From positions 558,001-622,000 of the forward strand of contig JAIQGK010000003.1 in assembly GCA_020072645.1 (NCBI GenBank): a stretch of DNA of 64,000 nucleotides. Direction: 5' to 3'. The notes under the pieces are model-generated. The model saw only the letters and a program-made list of their open reading frames with translations, was not told the DNA's origin and ran no database searches. Positions 8,777 through 16,169 of this stretch are shown piece by piece. Source of the stretch: Terriglobia bacterium. Lineage in GTDB: Bacteria > Acidobacteriota > Terriglobia > Terriglobales > Acidobacteriaceae. How positions within the stretch are numbered: position 1 is the stretch's first letter; each line of letters opens with the position of its first letter. The translations under genes were made by a program, and so were the position numbers.

Positions 8777-9883
8777 CTAGTTATGTGCTCGTGCCGGTTC
8801 GTAAGGGCAAAACGGATCAGAGCCCAGCGCATCGCCTGTGTAAGCAAAGGCGCGCGCACGCGACCCTCCGCAGATGTGGCTGTATTCGCAGATTCCGCAT
8901 TTTCCGTGAAACTCGTTTGGAGTGTGGAGCCCACGAAATATTTCAGAGTTGCGATAGACGTCAACCAGAGATCCGGTGCGCACGCTTCCGCAACGCAACG
9001 GAAGGAAACCGGAAGGGTAGATATCGCCCAGATGGGAAACGAAAACGATACCGTGGCCATCGCGAATCTGAAATCCCCTGTAAACCGAACTGCTCTTGAT
9101 TTGGGCTGCGGGCATGCCTGCCGCATGCATTCTGTTGACCGCCAGACGGCGGTAGGAGGGGGCCTCAGTGGTCTTCACCGCGAAGGGCGCGCTCGGAACA
9201 AGATCAAGCACCCAATTCATAATGCGCTCGCCTTCTTCCGGCGAGACAGGATTCAGGGCCTTGCCGCGTCCCACGGAAATCAGGAAGAACAAACTCCAGC
9301 GCATGACGGGGAAGCTCGTCCTGAGCAGTTCGTAAATCGCCGGAAGATCATCGACGGTTTCTTCTGAAACCAGCGTGTTTACCTGGATGGGCAAGCCCAG
9401 CCGTCCTGCATGGCGCGCGGCTTCCAGAGTGCGTTCGAATGTTCCCGGAACGTTTCGGATCGCGTCATGTTTAGCGGCGGTCGATCCGTCAAGGCTCAGG
9501 CCCAGGGCCTGAATGCCATGCTGGCTCAGCTTGGTAATGGCTTCATTGGTCAGTTCCGGGGTGGCGCTGGGCGTGATGGAAACTCCGAGACCAAGGTCGC
9601 GAGCGTAATCAATCAGTTGATAGATGTCCTTGCGCCGCAAAGGATCGCCGCCGGTGAGAATCAGGTGCGGCAGGGGATCGCCAAAATCGAGCAGTTGGCG
9701 AATGAAAGACTTGCTTTCCTCGGTTTTCAATTCGAGTGGATGCGCACCCGGCATGGCTTCAGCGCGGCAATGCTTGCAGGCCAGACCGCAGGCCTGGGTC
9801 ATCTCCCAGTAAACGAGCATTGGATTCTTAGAAAAATCGTGTGCCACCCGACCCATATCTGGAGCTGTGCGCGCCACTACCAT
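8777..9883 (-). CDS. Radical SAM/SPASM-domain protein
   Basis: A 368-residue protein with the radical SAM cluster motif in EMTQACGLACKHCRAEA (C-x3-C-x2-C, near residue 32), a GGDPLRRKD segment for SAM binding, and a C-terminal SPASM-like cysteine set (CGICEYSHICGGSRARAFA...DPFCPYEPA) for an auxiliary iron-sulfur cluster. The GGSRARA-type C-terminus resembles the sporadically distributed TIGR04053 family, from memory. Related enzymes modify peptides or tetrapyrrole-like substrates; the actual substrate is unknown. Start ATG 9883 has GGGAG upstream. A CRP/FNR-class palindrome lies about 65 bases upstream, suggesting metabolic or redox control. Confidence 0.85.
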   Translation of the reverse strand: MVVARTAPDMGRVAHDFSKNPMLVYWEMTQACGLACKHCRAEAMPGAHPLELKTEESKSFIRQLLDFGDPLPHLILTGGDPLRRKDIYQLIDYARDLGLGVSITPSATPELTNEAITKLSQHGIQALGLSLDGSTAAKHDAIRNVPGTFERTLEAARHAGRLGLPIQVNTLVSEETVDDLPAIYELLRTSFPVMRWSLFFLISVGRGKALNPVSPEEGERIMNWVLDLVPSAPFAVKTTEAPSYRRLAVNRMHAAGMPAAQIKSSSVYRGFQIRDGHGIVFVSHLGDIYPSGFLPLRCGSVRTGSLVDVYRNSEIFRGLHTPNEFHGKCGICEYSHICGGSRARAFAYTGDALGSDPFCPYEPARAHN

Positions 9884-9945
9884 GCTGCTCTCCCTCTAAT
9901 CCCAAATTTCGTAAGCTTTAACTTAATGTCCAGGCAGAGAAAGGG

Positions 9946-9963
9946 CTGTGATAGAAGTCACAG
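9946..9963 (-). promoter_or_regulatory. CRP-like operator (TGTGA-N6-TCACA)
   Basis: CTGTGATAGAAGTCACAG is a perfect palindromic CRP-type site: TGTGA (9947-9951), six bases, TCACA (9958-9962). It is centred about 70 bases upstream of the radical SAM start on the minus strand, a normal position for an activator. No regulator gene of this family is in the window. Confidence 0.6.
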
Positions 9964-10068
9964 TGAATATGTGAATGCGGAAAATTGAGGTTGTGTAGTC
10001 GTAGTTCGCATAGGGAAAGCGCTTTAAAGACCAATAAAACCAGATATTCCAAGTTAGCAAAGCCATAC

Positions 10069-10638
10069 TTACGGCCTGTTCGGCAGCTTCACTTTGCGGT
10101 CTTCGGGCTTCATGGCGTTGAACTCTGCTGATTTTCCTTTAGGGATACTCAAGACCGTCCACGCCGCACCGCGCAGGTGCTTGCCCACGTAAAGAATTTG
10201 TCCAACGTGGTACGCCGTGTGCATCAGGCTGCGATTAGTAGCTTGCAGGATCGTATGTGCCTCGCCGCGAATGGTTATGGTTTTCGCAAAATCTTCCTTC
10301 TTGAGCGATGCGACGGTATCAAAGACGATTTTGAAGCTTGCTTCCCATCGGAGCATCAGGTCCGCGCGCGTGTCCGCTTCGGTCAGAACAAATTCCTGGT
10401 CGCGATTGCGGTCCGGCTTCTCTCCATCGGTGGTCAGGAAATCGAGCCAGCGGGAGCGCAGGTTGCCGGCCATATGCTTAACGAGCTGGGCGGCGCAGTT
10501 GGACTCGGGGTCGGGAAGCTGGAAAAATTCCGGGTCGCTCAGTTGGGCCAGGCCGCCATCGGCCAGCCGTTTGTAGCCGCGAAAGCTGCGGCGCACCTCA
10601 TCAAGATAATCCGTCTCAAACGACCGGGCATCGGCCAT
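10069..10638 (-). CDS. DinB-like protein (DUF1572)
   Basis: A 189-residue protein resembling DUF1572, a branch of the DinB/YfiT four-helix-bundle superfamily that usually binds a metal through three histidines. Visible candidates are His in QLVKHMAGNLRSRW (near 50) and the pair in SLMHTAYHVGQILYVGKHL (near 135-145). The family is linked to thiol (bacillithiol/glutathione-like) transfer or to damage-induced functions, but this member's reaction is unknown. It has a good ribosome binding site (AGGAGGTTAAGC) before ATG 10638. It is divergent from ECF operon 1. Confidence 0.85.
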   Translation of the reverse strand: MADARSFETDYLDEVRRSFRGYKRLADGGLAQLSDPEFFQLPDPESNCAAQLVKHMAGNLRSRWLDFLTTDGEKPDRNRDQEFVLTEADTRADLMLRWEASFKIVFDTVASLKKEDFAKTITIRGEAHTILQATNRSLMHTAYHVGQILYVGKHLRGAAWTVLSIPKGKSAEFNAMKPEDRKVKLPNRP

Positions 10639-10675
10639 CGCTTAACCTCCTGAATTTTCTAGCTTAGCAAGAAAC

Positions 10676-10704
10676 TTGCACCCGAAAATGCCTCTGGTAC
10701 GTAT
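10676..10704 (+). promoter_or_regulatory. Putative ECF-type promoter of sigma operon 1
   Basis: TTGCACC (10676-10682), 17 bases, then CGTA within CTGGTACGTAT (10694-10704). The identical 11-base word precedes the second ECF operon. It ends 21 bases before the TTG start, so the leader would be very short. This is an inference from shape and recurrence. Confidence 0.5.
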
Positions 10705-10724
10705 AACTGTTCAAGAGAGGTCAC

Positions 10725-11297
10725 TTGGAGCAAACGGCGGCTTTTGAAGACGATAGGCTCAAGCTGGCGCTGACCCGGTCAGTCACGGGAGACGCACAAG
10801 CATTTGCCGAACTGGTGCGCGAGCACCAGGGCATGGTCTTCAGCATTGCCTATCACTTCCTCCAGGACCGTTCTCTTGCGGAAGACCTGGCGCAGGAAGT
10901 TTTTCTGGAGCTGTTTCAGAGCATCGATCGCATACAGTCTCCGGCGCACCTTGCGTACTGGTTGCGGCGGGTCACGGCCAACCGATGTATCGACCACGGA
11001 CGTAAAAGGCATCGGCGCCGTGAGATGGCGCTGGAAGAAGCTCCGGAACCGGCGGTAACTTCGCCGTCCGCCGATCCCATGCTGCTAGAGCGGTTGCAGC
11101 AGAGCCTGGCGACGCTGCCGGAAAAACAGCGGATGGTGGTGATTATGAGGTTTCAAGAGGGGCTGGGCCCGGCGGAGATCGCGGAAGTTCTGGAGATGCC
11201 GGTGAACACCGTGAAGAGCACGCTGCATCGTTCACTGGCTGACCTGCGCAAGGGCCTGACGCGCAAGATTCGAGAGGTACGATATGCATTTTTCTGA
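10725..11297 (+). CDS. ECF-type RNA polymerase sigma factor
   Basis: A 190-residue group 4 sigma factor. Region 2 spans about residues 23-90 (FAELVREHQGMVFSIAYHFL, then AEDLAQEVFLELFQ), and region 4 spans 115-170 (LPEKQRMVVIMRF, PAEIAEVLEMPVNTVKSTLH), the helix-turn-helix that reads the -35 element. The start is TTG 10725 after AGAGAGG. Its 3' end overlaps the next gene by 14 bases, typical for a sigma factor with a cognate regulator. The upstream CTGGTACGTAT element suggests autoregulation. Confidence 0.92.
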   Translation: MEQTAAFEDDRLKLALTRSVTGDAQAFAELVREHQGMVFSIAYHFLQDRSLAEDLAQEVFLELFQSIDRIQSPAHLAYWLRRVTANRCIDHGRKRHRRREMALEEAPEPAVTSPSADPMLLERLQQSLATLPEKQRMVVIMRFQEGLGPAEIAEVLEMPVNTVKSTLHRSLADLRKGLTRKIREVRYAFF

Positions 11298-11709
11298 AGA
11301 CGATCTCCGTGAAGCCCTCAAGCGCAAAGATCCGGGCGAAGGCTTTACTCAGAGGGTGATGGCCAGGGTCAACCAATCCGAGGCAGAAGATATAAAGCAG
11401 CTGGCAATAAAGAAGCATAATGGGAAGTTTCTGGCGTGGTGGCTGCATCGGCCAGTGTGGGCGGCGGCCGTGGTGGCGGTGTTGCTGCTGGCCTGCGGCA
11501 TCGGCGGCTATCAATACTCCGAGTATCGCCACGCCGAAGAAAATCGCATTGCCCGCGCCAAACAGCAGCAGCTCCAGCAGGAAGCGGAGCGCGCCCGCGA
11601 CCAGGCAATCCTGGCGCTGGAGATTGCCCGCGCCAAGATGAACCATGTGTTGCAGCACGCTCAGCTGCAGGCAGAACCTAACGACAAGATCAGGAGAGAG
11701 CGTTTATGA
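11284..11709 (+). CDS. Single-pass membrane protein, probable anti-sigma factor
   Basis: A 141-residue protein: a short cytosolic N-terminus (FSEDDLREALKRKDPGEGFTQRVMARV), one membrane helix near residues 60-80 (AAAVVAVLLLACGIGGY), then a Gln/Arg/Glu-rich coiled coil outside (EENRIARAKQQQLQQEAERA). The layout, the overlap with the sigma gene and the N-terminal ALKRxDPGEGFTxRVMARV pattern suggest a membrane anti-sigma factor, but no zinc-binding HxxxCxxC is present. It is probably translationally coupled with its neighbours on both sides. Confidence 0.7.
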   Translation: MHFSEDDLREALKRKDPGEGFTQRVMARVNQSEAEDIKQLAIKKHNGKFLAWWLHRPVWAAAVVAVLLLACGIGGYQYSEYRHAEENRIARAKQQQLQQEAERARDQAILALEIARAKMNHVLQHAQLQAEPNDKIRRERL

Positions 11710-12299
11710 ACCTTGCCAACCGCAAGTTAACTCGAATTCTTATTGCCGCGGTCCTGTGCCTTTCCGCCTTGCGCGGATACGGACAGGACGCAAAGCTGCA
11801 ACTTGGCAACCTGGACAAGCTGAGCGAGAAAGCCGCCCGCGTGACCGACGTGACGCTGGATGGATCACTGCTACAGTTTGCCGTGAACCTGATTGAGAAG
11901 GCCGATGACAACGATAAAGACGTGGAACAGCTCCAATCGATCATCAAAAATCTCAAGGGCATTTACATCAAGAGCTTTGAGTTCGATGAAGCCAGCCAAT
12001 ACAGCAAAGCCGACATTGATGCCATCCGCTCCCAGCTGAGTTCGCCGCGCTGGAGCAAAATCGTACAAAGCATGGAAAAGCGCCGCAACGAATACGACGA
12101 GATTTACGTATTGAAGAATGGCGACAAAGTTGGCGGCGTGGTGATTCTGGTGGCGGAAGCCAGGGAGCTCACGGTGGTAAACCTGGTGGGTGAGGTGCCC
12201 ATGGACAAAGTCGCATCGCTGGAGAGGCACCTTGCTCCGGGAGAAAAACATTCTGACAAGCAAAAACAAAAGAAGGAGAGCGGCCATGATCAGGAATAA
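11706..12299 (+). CDS. Secreted DUF4252-like protein
   Basis: A 197-residue exported protein with signal peptide (LTRILIAAVLCLSALRGYGQ). The body contains LSEKAARVTDVTLDGSLLQFA, LKGIYIKSFEFDE and EIYVLKNGDKVGGVVILVAEARELTVVN, matching my recollection of DUF4252. It ends in a Lys-rich tail. The ATGA overlap with the anti-sigma candidate places it in the sigma operon, where it may be a target or a sensed envelope component. No enzymatic motif is seen. Confidence 0.75.
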   Translation: MNLANRKLTRILIAAVLCLSALRGYGQDAKLQLGNLDKLSEKAARVTDVTLDGSLLQFAVNLIEKADDNDKDVEQLQSIIKNLKGIYIKSFEFDEASQYSKADIDAIRSQLSSPRWSKIVQSMEKRRNEYDEIYVLKNGDKVGGVVILVAEARELTVVNLVGEVPMDKVASLERHLAPGEKHSDKQKQKKESGHDQE

Positions 12300-12912
12300 G
12301 CCCCTGTCATTTGCCTATGGCCTTATCATTGCAGTGTTGGTCGCGCCGGCGCAGAACGCGTTTGCGCGCGATGACTTTGGCAAAATCGTCCATCACATTG
12401 AGGTGAACTATCACGTCCATCGCCAGCACCGCTGGGTGATGGGACTGGCAGGCTTGACTGTAAAGGTCTGGCATGTTGCGGGCGTGAAAAGTTTCAAAGG
12501 CGCAATATTTGAGAACCAGCCATTTGTGAATGCGGCTTCTGATACGCGGTTTGATGAAGTCGTCCGCGCCGCCATGGATTCAGGCTGGCAGCCGCTGGTG
12601 CAGAGCTGGGACCGCCATACCGGCGAGCGCACATATATCTACGCGCAAGATCTGGGCAAAGACATGAGGGTGCTGGCTGTAAGTCTGGAATCGAATGAAG
12701 CTGTCGTTCTTCAGGTGAAAGTCGATCCTAAAAAGCTGAATGACGTTATCGAAGGAAGCTACGGCGGTCACCACCGCAGCCGTCCGACGCCGCGTGAGGA
12801 AATGGCGCCACAGAATGAAGATGGAGTCGAGCTGGCAGCTGCAACTGCACAGAGTTGGGATGGGATTTGCCTATTCACGCAGGAGGAACCACAGGCAGAG
12901 ACGCAGCCGTAG
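12286..12912 (+). CDS. Secreted hypothetical protein, ECF operon 1
   Basis: A 208-residue protein starting at ATG 12286 after AAGGAGAG, overlapping the DUF4252 gene by 14 bases. It has a signal peptide ending near AQNAFA. The mature part resembles the preceding protein in style (KDMRVLAVSLESNEAVVLQVKVDP), with His-rich stretches (HHIEVNYHVHRQHRW; GGHHRSRP). The C-terminal ~40 residues are low complexity. I do not recognise the family; it may be a diverged paralogue of the DUF4252 product. Confidence 0.7.
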   Translation: MIRNKPLSFAYGLIIAVLVAPAQNAFARDDFGKIVHHIEVNYHVHRQHRWVMGLAGLTVKVWHVAGVKSFKGAIFENQPFVNAASDTRFDEVVRAAMDSGWQPLVQSWDRHTGERTYIYAQDLGKDMRVLAVSLESNEAVVLQVKVDPKKLNDVIEGSYGGHHRSRPTPREEMAPQNEDGVELAAATAQSWDGICLFTQEEPQAETQP

Positions 12913-12979
12913 ATTTAAAGCGGCTTTTAGAGATAGCCGTGAACTTTAAAAACCAAGCACAAGGTCCCTCCGTCCTACT

Positions 12980-13002
12980 CGCGCGCTGGTAAAAAGCGCG
13001 CG
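12980..13002. repeat. Intergenic perfect hairpin
   Basis: CGCGCGCT and AGCGCGCG pair over 8 bases around GGTAAAA in the gap between ECF operon 1 and the convergent decarboxylase gene. There is no T tract on either side, so a terminator role is uncertain. Confidence 0.45.
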
Positions 13003-13062
13003 CTCGCTTAACGGCCGTCGGGATGACGAGTTATAAAAAGCTTATGCAACACTAGAACCGTT

Positions 13063-14499
13063 CTAGCTTGCGCCTGCATATTTCTTTGCCGCGTCAGTCA
13101 CGGCGATGATTAAGTCTTCCAGGTGCCGATGCGCAGTGAGATAGCTGATCACCATCATCCGGATTACGGACTGGCCGCCAATCAGCGTGGTTGAGATCCA
13201 GCGACGGCCGTCGCGCGTGACCTCATGCACAATCGCTTCATGGGCGGCGCGGCGTTCTTCTTCCGTCATTCCAGCGCGCTTAACTCGGAAATTGACGATG
13301 GGGAGCACTTGCGGCGCGGCCAGCTCAAACAGCTCTGAATTGCGCACCCAGTTGGCAAAGAACGCAGCGAGTTTTAGTTGACGGTCGATCAATTCTTCAT
13401 AAGCCTGGCGTCCATGCACTCGCAAGGTCAGCCAGAGCTTCAGCGAGTTCATCCGGCGTGACCACTGCGTGCTTACCTGAAAGTTATCGAGCAGCGGCGC
13501 AGAGCCTGTTTTCTTCGGCATGTATGGTGTGCTGGTGGCGAAGGCTTGTTGCAGTATTTCCGGGTGCGACGTGAGCACCACGCCGGCGGCAAAGGGCATG
13601 GCCAGCCATTTGTGCGGGTCGATGGTCACGGAATCCGCCAGTTCCAGCCCGCGCACCAGTTGACGGTGCTGGTTAGAAAAGATGGCTGCCGCGCCGTAAG
13701 CTCCATCAACGTGCATCCATAGGTCGTGTCGTTTAGATATCTCCGCCAGCTTGGGCAAGTCATCAATTGCGCCTGAATTTGTGGTGCCGGCGGTAGCCAC
13801 AACGCAGAACGGCGTGAAGCCAGCAGATTTGTCCTGGGCGATCTGCGTTTCCAGTTGTGCTGGATCCATTTGCGCGGCGGCATTTACCTGAATGCGGCGC
13901 AGCGACTTTCGGCCCAAACCAAGCAGTCCTGCTGACTTATCGAGAGAATGGTGGGACTCTGCCGACGCGTAAAGCACCGGCCTCGCGCCGCAAGACGCAA
14001 GGCCATCTTCCACCGACTGCGGGAAGCGGGTTGCCAGCGCCATGGCCATTGCGCTGAAGTTGGCTTCATTGCCGCCGCTGGTGAATGTGCCATCGAAAGG
14101 CCTGTCCCAGCCAACGCGCTCGCCGATCCAGCGCACGGTTTCGCGCTCAATGCGCGCGGCCAACTGCGAGCGCGCCAAGCTGGCCAGTTGGGGATTCAGC
14201 GCCGCCACCAGCGCTTCCGCCAGCACCGCCATGTAGGTGGGCGTCGGGTTCATCAGGCCAAAATAGTTGGCGCTGGGGACATGAAAGCCCTCAAGCACCA
14301 TGTCCGAACAGAGCTGGTCCAGGACCGTTACGGCATCTTCACCAAGTTCCGGCAGTGGATCGCCAAGATCGGCAAACGTGCGCAGCTCCTCAGGAAGCTG
14401 GACAGGCCGTTGGGCCAGGCCGGAGAAATATTCGTCAATGCGGTCGATTAGTTTGTAACCAAGGCGTCGGCGTGTTTCGGAATCAAAGTCGAAGGGCAT
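13063..14499 (-). CDS. PLP-dependent group II amino acid decarboxylase
   Basis: A 478-residue enzyme of the aromatic L-amino acid/glutamate decarboxylase fold. The PLP lysine lies in DSVTIDPHKWLAMPFAAG (near residue 297), and HVDGAYGA carries the Asp that pairs with the pyridine nitrogen. FTSGGNEANFSAMAMA binds the cofactor phosphate. It releases CO2 from an amino acid to give an amine; the substrate cannot be fixed from the sequence. The start ATG 14499 lacks a strong ribosome binding site. It is convergent with ECF operon 1. Confidence 0.9.
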   Translation of the reverse strand: MPFDFDSETRRRLGYKLIDRIDEYFSGLAQRPVQLPEELRTFADLGDPLPELGEDAVTVLDQLCSDMVLEGFHVPSANYFGLMNPTPTYMAVLAEALVAALNPQLASLARSQLAARIERETVRWIGERVGWDRPFDGTFTSGGNEANFSAMAMALATRFPQSVEDGLASCGARPVLYASAESHHSLDKSAGLLGLGRKSLRRIQVNAAAQMDPAQLETQIAQDKSAGFTPFCVVATAGTTNSGAIDDLPKLAEISKRHDLWMHVDGAYGAAAIFSNQHRQLVRGLELADSVTIDPHKWLAMPFAAGVVLTSHPEILQQAFATSTPYMPKKTGSAPLLDNFQVSTQWSRRMNSLKLWLTLRVHGRQAYEELIDRQLKLAAFFANWVRNSELFELAAPQVLPIVNFRVKRAGMTEEERRAAHEAIVHEVTRDGRRWISTTLIGGQSVIRMMVISYLTAHRHLEDLIIAVTDAAKKYAGAS

Positions 14500-14576
14500 T
14501 CAGGGTATCGGATTATTTTCTCACTGCGAGGGACTCTTTTTAGTGGTGTTGTTTTGGGTGCCGATACGACAAAGGT

Positions 14577-14596
14577 CACAGGCAGGAGTGCCTGTG
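14577..14596. repeat. Dispersed palindromic repeat (CACAGGCA-GGAG-TGCCTGTG)
   Basis: A perfect 8-base stem with a 4-base loop. From memory, similar 'cacaggcaggagtgcctgtg' units recur between genes in acidobacterial genomes. It lies in a 295-base gene-free gap together with the hairpin at 14635-14665. Confidence 0.6.
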
Positions 14597-14634
14597 CCAC
14601 AAAGGCAAAGGCATCGCAGGCGAGGGCTTTTCTA

Positions 14635-14665
14635 CCCAATCAAGCCAAAACCGGGCTTGATTGGG
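14635..14665. repeat. 12-bp-stem intergenic hairpin
   Basis: CCCAATCAAGCC pairs perfectly with GGCTTGATTGGG around a 7-base loop. It lies between the divergent decarboxylase 5' end and the 3' end of the Spy-like gene. No T tract directly follows on either strand. Confidence 0.6.
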
Positions 14666-14734
14666 GCCCAGCCTGCTGTCCATGAGGGACCGGCGACAAG
14701 GTCCAAATGATCGGAAGATCGAAAACAAACCATC

Positions 14735-14762
14735 AAAAAAAAGGGCGGCATCGCTGCCGCCC
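14735..14762 (-). terminator. Intrinsic terminator of the Spy-like gene
   Basis: On the minus strand GGGCGGCA pairs with TGCCGCCC around GCGA and is followed by eight T residues, 33 bases after the stop codon of the Spy-like gene. Confidence 0.92.
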
Positions 14763-14794
14763 AGCCTCTGGAGGGAGGAGAGAGAAGGAGAATC

Positions 14795-15277
14795 CTATTT
14801 TGATTGCTGTTTTTGTTCTGCTTGTTTCTTCATGCTCATGCGTTCCTGCCGATGTTGCCGGCGTTCCTGCATAAGTTGAAGCGCCTTCTGCCGTTGCTCT
14901 GGAGTAAGCACGGCATAGACTTGCGACCGCATGCGTTCCTTCTCCACAATCAGGTCAGTCATAAGCTGGGCCTGTTTGTTGGCGAAGGCGCGGGCCTGGT
15001 TCTCGTCAAAACTTCCGTTTATGCTTGCGTCTTCCGCCTGTTGATTCTGGCGGAGCTGCTGCATCATCGGCTTGATCTTGGTCTTTTCGTCAGCCATGAT
15101 GCCCTTGATCTGGGTTTGCTGGGCCTCAGTCAGGTTCAACTGCCTGGTCATATGTTTCAGCATCCAACCATTGTTGCGGCCAAAGCCCATGCCGCGATGC
15201 TGGGCAAAAGCGGTTGTCGCCAGGCCTGCTGCCAAGGCCATTAAAATGGCGGCGAGAATGATCGATTTTTTATGCAT
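14795..15277 (-). CDS. Periplasmic Spy/CpxP-like LTXXQ protein
   Basis: A 160-residue exported protein with signal peptide (MHKKSIILAAILMALAAGLATTAFA). The mature chain is all-helical and contains both LTXXQ-type motifs (LNLTEAQQTQIKGI and VLTPEQRQKALQLM), the hallmark of the Spy/CpxP family, which chaperone or sense misfolded periplasmic proteins. The C-terminus is basic. Start ATG 15277 has GGAG six bases upstream. It is divergent from a CpxR/CpxA-like pair, so it may be both target and feedback regulator of that system. Confidence 0.88.
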   Translation of the reverse strand: MHKKSIILAAILMALAAGLATTAFAQHRGMGFGRNNGWMLKHMTRQLNLTEAQQTQIKGIMADEKTKIKPMMQQLRQNQQAEDASINGSFDENQARAFANKQAQLMTDLIVEKERMRSQVYAVLTPEQRQKALQLMQERRQHRQERMSMKKQAEQKQQSK

Positions 15278-15283
15278 AACCAA

Positions 15284-15470
15284 CTCCTTTTACAATTTGG
15301 GCGGCAGCTACATCACCCCGGCACTGCGCCGGGAAACCCCGCAATGGGCTACCACTAGTGTTAACCCGCCGGGAAGGGAAACAAAGTTATGAGTTGTTAA
15401 TTCGCGTAGTATGATTCCTTCACGATTCTTAACCCCATCCTGATATCTACAGGGTTTAAGGTGACTACGT
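15284..15470. promoter_or_regulatory. Divergent control region, Spy-like / CpxR-like genes
   Basis: This 187-base region separates the two divergent genes and must hold both promoters. It contains three GTTAA-type words (about 15359, 15395 and a reverse TTAAC near 15429) and a CCCGGC/GCCGGG hairpin at 15317-15333. No exact CpxR box was found. Confidence 0.4.
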
Positions 15471-16169
15471 ATGGTCTCAGTCCTGCTCATTGACGATGAC
15501 ACAGAGTTAAGCAAGCTGCTGGAGGAATATCTCCAAAGCGAACAATTCGACTTGCATGCGGCGCATGATGGCCCCAGCGGCCTGGAAAAAGCGCTCGCCA
15601 ACAACTATTCCGCAGTGATCCTGGACGTGATGCTTCCGGGCATGAGCGGACTTGATGTGCTCAAGCAGCTTCGGCAAAAGAGCGCGGTGCCGGTCTTGAT
15701 GTTGACGGCGCGCGGCAGTGAACTGGACCGCATTCTGGGCCTGGAACTTGGAGCGGACGACTATCTGCCCAAGCCTTTCAATCCCCGCGAACTGGTTGCC
15801 CGCTTGCGCGCGATCCTGCGCCGCTCGGCAACTGGAGCAACGCCTTCAGCTTCACAGCCAGTCCATTTGGCGGGTGTTGACCTGCACCCGGATTCGCGCA
15901 GCGTCACTTGCAACGGGAAGCCCGTCGCGCTTACCGGGGCGGAATTCGACCTTCTGTATTCATTCCTGCGCAGTCCGGGCAAGATCATCAGCCGTGAGGA
16001 CCTGACGCAGGCTGCGCTGGGCAGGCCGATGTCTCCCATGGACCGTAGCATTGACGTGCATGTGAGCAATCTTAGACGCAAGCTGGGGCCTTATGACGGA
16101 GAGCAGGAACGCATTAAGGCGATCCGCGGCAGCGGTTACGTCTATCTGCTTCCAGGAGAGCAGCAGTGA
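15471..16169 (+). CDS. OmpR/CpxR-type response regulator
   Basis: A 232-residue regulator: receiver domain (1-118) with acidic pocket IDDD at 8-11, phosphoacceptor Asp in VILDVMLPGMSG (near 52), Thr in MLTARG and Lys in LPKPF, followed by a winged-helix DNA-binding domain (about 130-228; FDLLYSFLRSPGKIISREDL and DVHVSNLRRKLG). Motif layout resembles CpxR. It overlaps the kinase start (GTGA). Predicted role: control of envelope-stress genes, probably including the divergent Spy-like gene. Confidence 0.93.
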   Translation: MVSVLLIDDDTELSKLLEEYLQSEQFDLHAAHDGPSGLEKALANNYSAVILDVMLPGMSGLDVLKQLRQKSAVPVLMLTARGSELDRILGLELGADDYLPKPFNPRELVARLRAILRRSATGATPSASQPVHLAGVDLHPDSRSVTCNGKPVALTGAEFDLLYSFLRSPGKIISREDLTQAALGRPMSPMDRSIDVHVSNLRRKLGPYDGEQERIKAIRGSGYVYLLPGEQQ

